Part shown: positions 6,862 to 13,405 of the stretch, in pieces
Position numbering within the stretch: position 1 is the stretch's first letter
Layout: each line of letters opens with the position of its first letter
From: Loktanella sp.
GTDB lineage: Bacteria; Pseudomonadota; Alphaproteobacteria; Rhodobacterales; Rhodobacteraceae
Assembly (NCBI GenBank): GCA_003551805.1
Contig: PUNR01000370.1
Span: 1 to 31,318, forward strand
Length of the DNA: 31,318 nt
Reading direction: 5' to 3'
Program-made: the position numbers and the translations under genes
Notes under the pieces: generated by a model
What the model was told of the DNA's origin: nothing
What the model saw: only the letters and a program-made list of their open reading frames with translations
Databases searched by the model: none

Positions 6862-7821
6862 ATGCGCGCTTTTCAGGTTACGTCTTTTGACACGTCACCA
6901 GCTTTGCTGGATATTCCCGTGCCTTCGCCTGCTGCGGGCGAGGTGTTGCTGGATATCGCGGCCTGCGGGTTGAACTTTGCCGATCTGTTGATGGCCAAAG
7001 GATCGTATCAGGATACACCTGCCCCGCCCTTTACACTGGGGCTAGAGGTGTGCGGCACCGTCATTGCGCAAGGCGCGGGCGTCAGCGCCCCTGCTATTGG
7101 CACCCGTGTCGCGGTTTTTGGCGGCAAGGGCGGCATGGCGGAAAAGGGTGTGTTTCCTGCTGCCCTGTGCCGCCCCGTCCCTGACAGCATGACCGCCGAG
7201 GTCGCGGCGGGATTCATGGTCGCTTACGGCACGTCGCATCTGGCGCTGACCCGTCGCGCACATCTGCAAAAGGGTGAAACCCTGTTGGTGCTGGGGGCTG
7301 CGGGGGGTGTCGGGCTGACGGCTGTGGAAATCGGCAAGGCGATGGGCGCGCGTGTGATTGCCGTGGCGCGCGGCGCGGACAAGCTGGATGTCGCACGCGC
7401 GGCAGGCGCGGATCATGTGATTGACAGCGACGATCAGGATATCAAAGCCGCGGTCAAGGCCTTGGGCGGGGCCGATGTGGTTTATGACCCTGTGGGCGGT
7501 GATGCGTTCAAAGCGGCCCTTGGCGCCTGCAAGCCAGAGGCGCGGGTGGTCGTGATCGGCTTTGCCAGTGGCGATGTCCCGCAGGTGCCCGCGAATATCC
7601 TGCTGGTCAAGAACATCAGCGTGATCGGGTTTTACTGGGGCGGCTATCTGAAATTCCAGCCGGAGGCTTTGTCTGCGTCGCTTGCCGAATTACTGGACTG
7701 GCTGGCCGAAGGGCGGTTGCGCCCGCATATCAGCCACGTTCTGCCCTTGGAAAACGCAGCCGAGGCGCTGGAATTGATGCGCAGCCGGGCATCGACGGGC
7801 AAGGTTGTTATTGTGCCGTGA
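6862..7821 (+). CDS. NADPH:quinone oxidoreductase-like zinc-independent MDR enzyme
   Basis: A 319-residue medium-chain dehydrogenase/reductase of the quinone oxidoreductase (Qor) branch; cytoplasmic, NADPH-dependent. The N-terminal GroES-like domain (residues 1 to about 120) lacks the cysteine-rich structural zinc lobe of alcohol dehydrogenases. The cofactor domain starts with the AAGGVG dinucleotide motif (GAAGGVGLTAVEIGKAMGA, about residues 145-163). GADVVYDPVGGD and the late PHISHVLPLENAAEALELM are standard for the family. Substrates may be quinones, enones or enoyl thioesters; the sequence does not decide. AAAAGGA lies a suitable distance upstream of the ATG. The structured element at 6686-6838 ends just before it and could control it. 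Its stop codon overlaps the convergent LysR gene by 14 bases. Confidence 0.9.
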   Translation: MRAFQVTSFDTSPALLDIPVPSPAAGEVLLDIAACGLNFADLLMAKGSYQDTPAPPFTLGLEVCGTVIAQGAGVSAPAIGTRVAVFGGKGGMAEKGVFPAALCRPVPDSMTAEVAAGFMVAYGTSHLALTRRAHLQKGETLLVLGAAGGVGLTAVEIGKAMGARVIAVARGADKLDVARAAGADHVIDSDDQDIKAAVKALGGADVVYDPVGGDAFKAALGACKPEARVVVIGFASGDVPQVPANILLVKNISVIGFYWGGYLKFQPEALSASLAELLDWLAEGRLRPHISHVLPLENAAEALELMRSRASTGKVVIVP

Positions 7822-8680
7822 CCGGTGGTTGCAGTGTGTAAAACCCGTCACGGATAAATCCGGCCAGATCATGGATCACCGGGCTGTCCTGATCGGCGTG
7901 ATACAGGTTGATGTTGAAATCACGCAGGTCAGGCAGCGCGCCGTTGTGGTTGATCCGTTCAAAATGGCGCGGCTCTGCGCCTGCCAGCATCGTGTGGACG
8001 GCCAGATCGGCGCTGACCGATGCCTCGATCGTGCGGCTGGAATGGCTTTCCACCGCCATTTCCCAAGCGATGCCGACTTCGTCCAACCGCCGCTGCACGA
8101 ATTTGCGGAAAATGCACCTGTGTTCAAAGGCTAGACGCAAAGGCCGCTGTTTCCAGACCTGCCCGCCCGGTGCGCCGAGCCAGACCAGCGGGATCGCTGT
8201 CAGTGTTTCGCCACCCTGCCCCACGCTGTCTTCGGTCGTCAGGATCATATCCAGCGCGCCGCGCCGGAAGTCATCGAGTAGCTGGCTGGTAAAAGATGAC
8301 ACCAGTTGCACGCGCATACGCGGATAAGCGGCAGCGAAACGGCGCAGAACCTGCGGGATCACGGGGTAGATGATATCATGCGGCACGCCCAGCGTGACCT
8401 CGCCCTCATAAGCGACAGAGGTCAGCTTGCCATAGATTTCGTCATTCAACACCAGCATCCGCCGCGCGTAGCTAAGCAATTGTTCGCCCTGTGATGTCAG
8501 CGCGATGCTGCGCGACGACCGGTCCAACAATTGCGCATCCAGCGATTCTTCTAGTCGTTTCAGCTGCATCGACACCGCCGATTGTGTCAGGTGCAAAAGC
8601 CCCGCCGCCTTGGTCACGCCGCCGGTATCGGCCACCGCCACAAAGGACCGCAGGGCGGTCAGGTCCAGATTGCGCGCCAT
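7808..8680 (-). CDS. LysR-family transcriptional regulator
   Basis: A 290-residue regulator. The N-terminal winged helix-turn-helix (residues about 4-62) is canonical: LDLTALRSFVAVADTGGVTK, then AAGLLHLTQSAVSMQLKRLE with the recognition helix. A linker helix and a periplasmic-binding-protein-like effector domain (about 90-285) follow. The effector is not deducible. It lies opposite a DUF1127 gene, and the 105 bases between them contain an 8-bp inverted repeat (TGATGCTT at 8692-8699 and AAGCATCA at 8749-8756) that could include its operator. LysR proteins often regulate a divergent neighbour. The coding region overlaps the oxidoreductase end by 14 bases. Confidence 0.92.
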   Translation of the reverse strand: MARNLDLTALRSFVAVADTGGVTKAAGLLHLTQSAVSMQLKRLEESLDAQLLDRSSRSIALTSQGEQLLSYARRMLVLNDEIYGKLTSVAYEGEVTLGVPHDIIYPVIPQVLRRFAAAYPRMRVQLVSSFTSQLLDDFRRGALDMILTTEDSVGQGGETLTAIPLVWLGAPGGQVWKQRPLRLAFEHRCIFRKFVQRRLDEVGIAWEMAVESHSSRTIEASVSADLAVHTMLAGAEPRHFERINHNGALPDLRDFNINLYHADQDSPVIHDLAGFIRDGFYTLQPPVTAQ

Positions 8681-8785
8681 ATCAAAATTCCTGATGCTTT
8701 AGTCGCCAAACATTCATTTTCAACATATGCGCGCTGCGGATACACATCAAGCATCAAGATATGAACGCAATAATCCATCAAGAAA
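8681..8785. promoter_or_regulatory. Divergent control region between LysR gene and DUF1127 gene
   Basis: The only structure I see is an inverted repeat with arms TGATGCTT (8692-8699) and AAGCATCA (8749-8756) separated by 49 bases, inside an A/T-richer stretch. It is a candidate regulator-binding region; no convincing -35/-10 pair could be fixed. Confidence 0.3.
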
Positions 8786-9016
8786 GTGAATATGATGCCC
8801 ATCCAATCGCAATGCCCGCCCGCAGCACTGTCACGATCACCGGCACGCCCGCGCCTGCTGGCCCTGGTATGGCAGGCGTTTGCGCTGGCACGTCAACGGC
8901 GCGCCTTGCGCAATCTTGCCCCGGAACAGCTGCGCGATATCGGTTTGACAGCGCAACAGGCAGCAGACGAGGCCGCAAAACCAGTCTGGGATGTGCCGCG
9001 CCACTGGCGTATGTAA
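8786..9016 (+). CDS. DUF1127 small basic protein
   Basis: A 70-76-residue basic protein whose C-terminal half carries a DUF1127 (YjiS-like) motif: a helix with RQRRALRNLAPEQLRDIGLT, followed by a Trp-containing tail. In alphaproteobacteria small DUF1127 proteins have been linked to RNA turnover, phosphate and carbon metabolism and stress-induced sRNA loci, but this longer version has no known role. The start is uncertain: GTG at 8786 or ATG at 8792 or 8795; no strong Shine-Dalgarno sequence separates them. The gene is divergent from the LysR regulator, an arrangement that suggests regulation by it. About 150 bases with a candidate heat-shock-type promoter separate it from the next gene. Confidence 0.8.
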   Translation: MNMMPIQSQCPPAALSRSPARPRLLALVWQAFALARQRRALRNLAPEQLRDIGLTAQQAADEAAKPVWDVPRHWRM

Positions 9017-9086
9017 CAGGCAGATGACGCGCCTGCGACATTCGCGCGCAAAACGGCCCGAAATGTCCTGTAAAGGTCCGGAAAGC

Positions 9087-9116
9087 CTTGAATCTCGGGG
9101 GCATCCTGCCAATATG
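9087..9116 (+). promoter_or_regulatory. Candidate RpoH (heat-shock)-type promoter for the Bax-inhibitor-1 gene
   Basis: CTTGAA at 9087-9092 is followed by CCAATATG at 9109-9116, which resembles the alphaproteobacterial sigma-32 pattern CTTG, 17-18 bases, C-rich AT box. A start near 9123 would leave a leader of about 44 bases. Assigned by eye; low certainty. Confidence 0.3.
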
Positions 9117-9166
9117 TTCCCCAAGGATGCCGCAGGTGGCGCCACTGTCTATTTTTGGAGGAACAT

Positions 9167-9904
9167 ATGGCTCAGTTTGAGACAATTCGCACGGCCGGTG
9201 GGGTCCGCACGGCCGATATCGATGCAGGGCTTCGCGCCCACATGAACAAAGTCTACGGCACAATGTCCGTAGGTATGCTGATCACATTCGCCGTTGCATG
9301 GGCTGTGGGCACTGCACCCGCCCTGCTGGGCCTGCTGCGTGATCCGGTGACTTTGCAGCCCAACATTCTGGGTTGGATCGTGATGTTCGCACCGCTGGCA
9401 ATGATTTTCGGCTTCGGCGCGATGATCAACCGCTTTTCGGCTGCTGCGGCACAGACGTTCTTTTACGTTTTTGCTGCCGTCATGGGTCTGTCGATTTCCT
9501 GGATCTTCGTTGCCTTCACCGGCATGTCGATTGCGCAGATCTTCCTGATCACCTCGATCGCTTTCGCGGGTCTTAGCCTTTATGGTTACACCACGAAAAA
9601 AGACCTGTCCGGCTGGGGCACGTTCCTTGTTATGGGCGTGATCGGTCTGATCGTCGCGATGATCGTGAACATTTTCCTGCAGTCGCCAGCGATCATGTTC
9701 GCTATCTCTGCCTTGGGTGTGCTGATCTTCGCAGGTCTGACCGCGTATGACACACAGCGCATCAAGTCCGACTATATCGCACATGCCGCACAGGGCGATG
9801 CTGAATGGTTGGGCAAGTCAGCGATCATGGGCGCGTTGAGCCTGTACCTGAACTTTATCAACATGTTCATGTTCTTGCTGCAATTGTTCGGCAACCGTGA
9901 CTGA
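9167..9904 (+). CDS. Bax inhibitor-1 / YccA family membrane protein
   Basis: A 245-residue inner-membrane protein with about seven transmembrane helices after a soluble N-terminus of some 25 residues (AQFETIRTAGGVRTADIDAG). The family signature in the sixth-seventh helix region, AGLTAYDTQRIK, is intact and contains the Asp thought to sense pH in the calcium-leak member BsYetJ. Bacterial members include YccA, which modulates FtsH proteolysis of membrane proteins, and YetJ, a pH-dependent Ca2+ channel. Which of these applies is not shown. The ATG at 9167 is chosen because GGAGGA lies 4 bases upstream; an in-frame TTG at 9155 overlaps that ribosome site. A strong intrinsic terminator (9928-9956) follows and a heat-shock-like promoter (9087-9116) precedes, so it is probably monocistronic. 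Confidence 0.93.
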   Translation: MAQFETIRTAGGVRTADIDAGLRAHMNKVYGTMSVGMLITFAVAWAVGTAPALLGLLRDPVTLQPNILGWIVMFAPLAMIFGFGAMINRFSAAAAQTFFYVFAAVMGLSISWIFVAFTGMSIAQIFLITSIAFAGLSLYGYTTKKDLSGWGTFLVMGVIGLIVAMIVNIFLQSPAIMFAISALGVLIFAGLTAYDTQRIKSDYIAHAAQGDAEWLGKSAIMGALSLYLNFINMFMFLLQLFGNRD

Positions 9905-9927
9905 TAGCGACTAAATTGAATGGAACA

Positions 9928-9956
9928 GGGGCTGGTGGAAACACCGGCCCCTTTTT
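9928..9956 (+). terminator. Intrinsic terminator after the Bax-inhibitor-1 gene
   Basis: A 10-bp stem (GGGGCTGGTG with CACCGGCCCC, one U-G pair), a GAAA tetraloop, and TTTTT directly after. It lies 24 bases beyond the stop codon. Confidence 0.9.
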
Positions 9957-9982
9957 CGTTCCTCTGCCCGCAAAGGTGCATC

Positions 9983-10444
9983 ATGCCCGTTATCAAAGCG
10001 ACAGACGTCGCGCCTGAACAGCCGCAGACGCCCCACCCGACACTTGGCCCCTACACTGCCCGCCGGTTCAGCGATGCAGGCGGCCTGACCCAGTTCGGCG
10101 CCCTGACCGAGACATTGCCGCATGGGTCAAAGTCTTCCCTGCGCCACTGGCACCAGTTTGAGGACGAGATGGTCTATCTGCTGGCGGGCGAGGTGATCGT
10201 GCATGAAGGCCCCGACCAGACGCTGTTGCAGGCCGGGGATGCTGCTTGTTTCAAGGCAGGCGCAAAGCTGGGGCATTATCTGGAAAACCGGTCAGGCGCG
10301 GATGCGACATATCTGGTGATTGGCACTAGGGCCATGCGTGAACAGGTCACCTACCCTGACCACGACCGCGTGCTGCATCTGGACCGGTTAGATGACACGC
10401 GGTGCTATACGACGCTGGCGGGGGCGCCTGCAAAGGCACCCTAG
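9983..10444 (+). CDS. Cupin-domain protein
   Basis: A 153-residue soluble protein with a single cupin barrel. Motif 1 is recognisable in SLRHWHQFEDEMVYLLAGEV (His-x-His, then Glu), and motif 2 in the GDAACFKAGAKLGHYLENRS region (Gly, Asp, Gly, late His). These supply the usual three-His/one-Glu metal site, although the spacing is only approximate. The C-terminal tail (EQVTYPDHDRVLHLDRL) matches a widespread family of small uncharacterised proteobacterial cupins, sometimes annotated as sugar-binding or transcription-related. Catalytic activity is unknown. The ATG at 9983 is chosen; a longer frame from 9920 would run through the preceding terminator and is implausible. A bidirectional terminator separates it from rpmG. 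Confidence 0.88.
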   Translation: MPVIKATDVAPEQPQTPHPTLGPYTARRFSDAGGLTQFGALTETLPHGSKSSLRHWHQFEDEMVYLLAGEVIVHEGPDQTLLQAGDAACFKAGAKLGHYLENRSGADATYLVIGTRAMREQVTYPDHDRVLHLDRLDDTRCYTTLAGAPAKAP

Positions 10445-10455
10445 TCTGTAAATGC

Positions 10456-10483
10456 AAAAGACCGCGCTGATGCGCGGCCTTTT
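10456..10483. terminator. Bidirectional intrinsic terminator between cupin gene and rpmG
   Basis: CCGCGC-TGAT-GCGCGG stem-loop flanked by AAAAG on the left and CTTTT on the right, so it can stop transcription from both convergent genes. An A-C mismatch sits between the GC stem and the flanking A/T pairs. Confidence 0.8.
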
Positions 10484-10511
10484 CACTGTCCCCAAGGGGT
10501 TACAAGATCGC

Positions 10512-10679
10512 TTACTTGATCTTGCCTTCCTTGTATTCGACATGCTTGCGCACAACGGGATCATATTTCTTGATCGCCATTTTTTCGGTCATTGTGCGTG
10601 CGTTTTTCTTGGTCACATAAAAATGCCCGGTCCCCGCGGTGGAGTTCAGGCGGATTTTGATCGTGGTTGGCTTCGCCAT
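10512..10679 (-). CDS. rpmG: 50S ribosomal protein L33
   Basis: A 55-residue ribosomal protein of the large subunit, read directly from the minus strand; it is short and easily missed. The sequence begins MAKPTTIKIRLNSTAGTGHF and continues with YVTKKNARTMTEKM and ends EYKEGKIK. This is the proteobacterial L33 pattern without the zinc-binding cysteine pairs (the Cys-less form). GGAGAAG lies 6 bases upstream of the ATG (complement of 10686-10692). Transcription ends at the bidirectional terminator at 10456-10483. It stands alone rather than beside rpmB. It is near rnpB, another translation/RNA-processing component, but a PPOX-family gene separates them. Identification is secure. Confidence 0.95.
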   Translation of the reverse strand: MAKPTTIKIRLNSTAGTGHFYVTKKNARTMTEKMAIKKYDPVVRKHVEYKEGKIK

Positions 10680-10840
10680 GTTTCACTTCTCCGGCTTCGC
10701 GGGGCTAGGCCCACGGTGATATCGTTGAAGCTGCCTTTTACCGCGAAGCTGCCCCGAGTCAACCGCAAACGGGCAATTGTCCGAGGGGAAGTTACATTCC
10801 GTAGGGCGGGGGTTACGCCGCCGCCCCCCAAGATGCCGGA

Positions 10841-11491
10841 TCAGTACATCGAATCCTTGTAAGCCTTCTCAAGTTCGTCGTCCTTCTTACGCATTTCGTC
10901 GGCGTCGTCGGGCAGACCGGTGGTCTGATCCAGAAGGATGTTCATCAGCGACGGCATCGCTGCGCGGTCCTGTAGTGCCGCAGGATCCCACAGGCGCGAC
11001 CGCCGGAATGCCTTGGCGCAATGCAGAAACACCTCTTGCACGCGCACAACGATGGCCAGCCTTGGGGCGCGGTCGTGCATGCTAAGCTGCGCCAGCAGGT
11101 CGGGGTCAGTGACCAGACTGGCCTGCCCGTTCACACGCAATGTGTCGTCAAAGCCGGGAATCATGAACAACAGCCCGACATTGGGGTTCGCGATAATATT
11201 CGACAAAGTATCCAGCCGGTTGTTCCCCGGCCTGTCGGGAATAGCGATCGTGCGGTCATCAAGGATCGCCACAAACCCCGCCGGATCACCCCGCGGGCTG
11301 ACATCGGCGGTGCCGTCGTCACTTTGGGTGCCGATGCACAGGAACGGCGCACGGTTGATAAACGTCTTTGCATGGTCGTCCAGCGCATCAAGGCATTTAA
11401 GCTTGGCCAGTGTATGGACAGGCGGGAACAAGGCGCGCAGGGATTGTTCATCACCGATGATATGTTCGGGTTTCGCTTGAAATTCGCTCAT
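10841..11491 (-). CDS. Pyridoxamine 5'-phosphate oxidase-family (FMN-binding split barrel) protein
   Basis: A 216-residue soluble protein with a PPOX split beta-barrel. The conserved core reads APFLCIGTQ, then DVSPRGDPAGFV, then IAIPDRPGNNRLDTLSNI and NPNVGLLFMIPG, the pattern of the MSMEG_1061-like subfamily (TIGR04025) rather than of PdxH. Flavin or F420 binding is likely from the fold, but the substrate is unknown. The C-terminus is a charged helix (MRKKDDELEKAYKDSMY). The ATG at 11491 is chosen; the open frame extends another 51 codons upstream into the rnpB gene, which rules out the longer version. It is transcribed leftward, downstream of rnpB and upstream of rpmG (161 bases away). The gap of 10680-10840 holds nothing I recognise except the rpmG ribosome site. 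Confidence 0.88.
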   Translation of the reverse strand: MSEFQAKPEHIIGDEQSLRALFPPVHTLAKLKCLDALDDHAKTFINRAPFLCIGTQSDDGTADVSPRGDPAGFVAILDDRTIAIPDRPGNNRLDTLSNIIANPNVGLLFMIPGFDDTLRVNGQASLVTDPDLLAQLSMHDRAPRLAIVVRVQEVFLHCAKAFRRSRLWDPAALQDRAAMPSLMNILLDQTTGLPDDADEMRKKDDELEKAYKDSMY

Positions 11492-11580
11492 CTTCCGGCC
11501 TTCGCTGTGGTGATTATATGCGTCACGACGATAGGCAAGACAAAAGGCCAGCACAATCCAAACTCTGGCATGGGAATCAT

Positions 11581-11977
11581 TTGCGCGGATGGCCTGTAAG
11601 CCGGATTCTGTCCCCCGGGTTGCCCCGGATGGATGACCATTCATCTGGAGCGCCTGTTACCAGACGCCCTCTAGCTGCCAACCCGGACCGCTCGGGTTCA
11701 AGCATCCCTGCGGTTGATATCCCTTGCAGGATCAACACCGCACGCGGTCCCTATTTGGCATTGCTCCCGGTGGGGCTTGCCGTGCCGGTCCGGTTGCCCG
11801 TCCCGCGGTGGGCTCTTACCCCACCGTTTCACCTTTTCCCCCGTATAGAGGGTAGTCTGTTCTCTGTGGCGCTTTCCCTGGGGTTGCCCCCGCCGGGCGT
11901 TACCCGGCACCGTGCTTTGTGGAGTCCGGACTTTCCTCGAACCCATGACAGGCCCGCGGCCATCCAGCCATCCGCGC
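11581..11977 (-). ncRNA. rnpB: RNase P RNA (M1 RNA), class A
   Basis: The catalytic RNA of RNase P, which removes 5' leaders from precursor tRNAs. Read on the minus strand it begins with GCGCGGATGGCTGGATGGCC and shows the universal core GAGGAAAGTCCGGACTCC (about 11923-11940). Then come GGGCAACCCCAGGGAAAG (CR-II region), AAGGTGAAACGGTGGGGTAA (CR-III region) and, near the 3' end, ACAGAATCCGGCTTACAGGC (CR-V). The 5' and 3' ends pair (GCGCGGATGGC with GCCATCCGCGC) to form helix P1. About 400 nucleotides, normal for alphaproteobacteria. The ends are estimates from P1 pairing. A promoter with near-ideal spacing lies at 11985-12013. Confidence 0.96.
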
Positions 11978-11984
11978 AAACCCG

Positions 11985-12013
11985 CAGTTAGTCAGTGCGG
12001 GTCAGCCCGTCAA
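11985..12013 (-). promoter_or_regulatory. rnpB promoter embedded in the end of the amidase gene
   Basis: On the minus strand TTGACG (12013-12008) and TAACTG (11990-11985) are separated by exactly 17 bases, and the RNase P RNA begins 7-8 bases further on. The -35 box and spacer are the last codons of the amidase gene; the TAA of the -10 box is its stop codon. Confidence 0.7.
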
Positions 12014-12668
12014 CGGGGAAACGGCGGGCAAGGTCGGCGATCAGGCCCGCATCAATCGCATCCAGCGGCCCCTGCGCCCAAGGGCGGAACCGGCGGCGGA
12101 ACGTATCAAGCAGCAGATCGGGGTCATCGGTGGCCGTCACGCCAAAGGCGCGCATCATCGCGGCAAAGTCTGACGGGTCCGCCTGCCCTGCCACGGGCCA
12201 CACTGAAAGCCCTTCCAGCGCGAGCCTGCGCCAGTCGAACCTTGGCCCGGGGTCGATCTTGCGGCCCGGTGCCATGTCGGAATGGCCGATCACCCGTTCG
12301 GGGCGGATATCCCAGCGCTGCATGATCTCCGCCAGCAGATCGCAAAGCGCATCCATCAAAGGGGCGGCAAAAGGGCTGGTGCCGTTATTGGCCAGTTCGA
12401 TCCCGATGGAATGGCTGTTCACATCCGTGACGCCCCCCCAACGCCCCGCGCCCGCATGCCATGCACGCAGGTCTTCGGGCACTAGCGCGGTGATCTGGCC
12501 ATCCTCGGCCACGACATAATGGGCCGACACCTGCTTTTGCGGATCGCAAAGCGTATCACAGGCCGCCTGCGCCGACGCCATGGCCGTATAGTGTATTACC
12601 ACGATATCAGGCCGCGCGTCGTTGCGGCGCGGCCCGTGGTTGGGGGACAGGCGGTGGATCAGCTTCAG
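11988..12668 (-). CDS. N-acetylmuramoyl-L-alanine amidase (AmpD-like, Amidase_2)
   Basis: A zinc amidase that cuts the bond between N-acetylmuramic acid and L-Ala in peptidoglycan or its turnover fragments. Zinc ligands are visible: VVIHYTAM (first His), then VIGHSDMAPGRKIDPGPRFDW (second His and the Asp of the C-terminal motif). AWHAGAGRWGG and HSIGIELANNG between them are typical of AmpD. There is no signal peptide, which favours the cytoplasmic, AmpD-type recycling role. The start is unusual: no ATG, GTG or late TTG fits. A CTG at 12668 would give LKLIHRLSPNHG, which matches the family N-terminus, and overlaps the upstream stop as CTGA. A TTG at 12704 is the alternative (238 residues). It is coupled to the upstream lipoprotein gene, and its last codons hold the rnpB promoter. 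Confidence 0.9.
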   Translation of the reverse strand: MKLIHRLSPNHGPRRNDARPDIVVIHYTAMASAQAACDTLCDPQKQVSAHYVVAEDGQITALVPEDLRAWHAGAGRWGGVTDVNSHSIGIELANNGTSPFAAPLMDALCDLLAEIMQRWDIRPERVIGHSDMAPGRKIDPGPRFDWRRLALEGLSVWPVAGQADPSDFAAMMRAFGVTATDDPDLLLDTFRRRFRPWAQGPLDAIDAGLIADLARRFPVDGLTRTD

Positions 12669-13366
12669 TTGCGCGCTGCACGCTGGAAAGGTGCAGGGTC
12701 CCAACCGCAGGCAAAGCCGTCGCCGTCAGGGTCGATGCCAAGGCGGTCGCGTTCCGGCCCGCCACGCGCAAGGAAATCGCGCTGCGCATCGTCAGCGGTG
12801 GCATAGGCGGCGCAATTGCGTTCAAACCGCGACTGGCCCGACAGCAAGGACCGGCTGTACCAAGCCTGACCTTTGACATTGGGCGCATTGAGCGCGAATT
12901 CCACGATATTCGGGCCGGTGGCCGCAGGCCGGTCGGGCAAGGGTTGCGGCGCGATGACTTGCTGGGCAGCGATCTGTGCCTGACGCCGTTGTGCGTCGCT
13001 TTCGATGGTTTCGCGGCCTGAGACGGCGTCGAAGTTCTGTTCGTCAGAAATACCGGTATTGCTGCGCGCAGGCTGCGGCGCCTGCATCGACCCCATTGGC
13101 GTCATACCTTGCTGGCCACCCATCTGCCCGATACCGGCCGCAGCCAGATCGCCCGCAGGGATCGCACCGCCGACCGGACCGGACTGAACCGGAGGTGGCG
13201 GGGTAAAGGCCCCAGAGGTGCCCGCCATCGCTGCTTCGCGCCGCGCGCGTTCAATCTCGAAGCTGGAGCGGTTGTCAAAGCCTGCACCGCGCGGGCCGTC
13301 AAAGTTATTGGGTGCGCAAGCGGCCAGCGCGAGCGCGCCAACCAGCGTCAGGAACCGTTTTTTCAT
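12665..13366 (-). CDS. Putative lipoprotein with C-terminal Excalibur-like calcium-binding motif
   Basis: A 233-residue exported protein. The N-terminus is a lipoprotein signal (MKKRFLTLVGALALAAC, Cys at residue 17). A long low-complexity middle region rich in Pro, Gln, Gly, Ala and Met (about 50-165) follows. The C-terminal 65 residues hold a small domain with FERNCAAYATADDAQRDFL and GIDPDGDGFACGWDP. The DPDGDGFACGW segment with two cysteines flanking an EF-hand-like loop is typical of Excalibur-type domains of cell-surface and nuclease-associated proteins. Ca2+ binding is an inference from that motif. It lies directly upstream of, and probably translationally coupled to, the peptidoglycan amidase, which suggests a cell-envelope role. 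No catalytic residues are recognisable. Confidence 0.8.
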   Translation of the reverse strand: MKKRFLTLVGALALAACAPNNFDGPRGAGFDNRSSFEIERARREAAMAGTSGAFTPPPPVQSGPVGGAIPAGDLAAAGIGQMGGQQGMTPMGSMQAPQPARSNTGISDEQNFDAVSGRETIESDAQRRQAQIAAQQVIAPQPLPDRPAATGPNIVEFALNAPNVKGQAWYSRSLLSGQSRFERNCAAYATADDAQRDFLARGGPERDRLGIDPDGDGFACGWDPAPFQRAARN

Positions 13367-13405
13367 TACTGCACATCCATCTGTGAAAGTCTCATTGAAG
13401 GGAAA

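Noticed and set aside
9920..9982. Upstream extension of the cupin reading frame
   Set aside because: It would be translated through a strong intrinsic terminator; the ATG at 9983 fits the family.
11518..11991. Plus-strand open frame within the rnpB region
   Set aside because: The region is clearly RNase P RNA on the minus strand.
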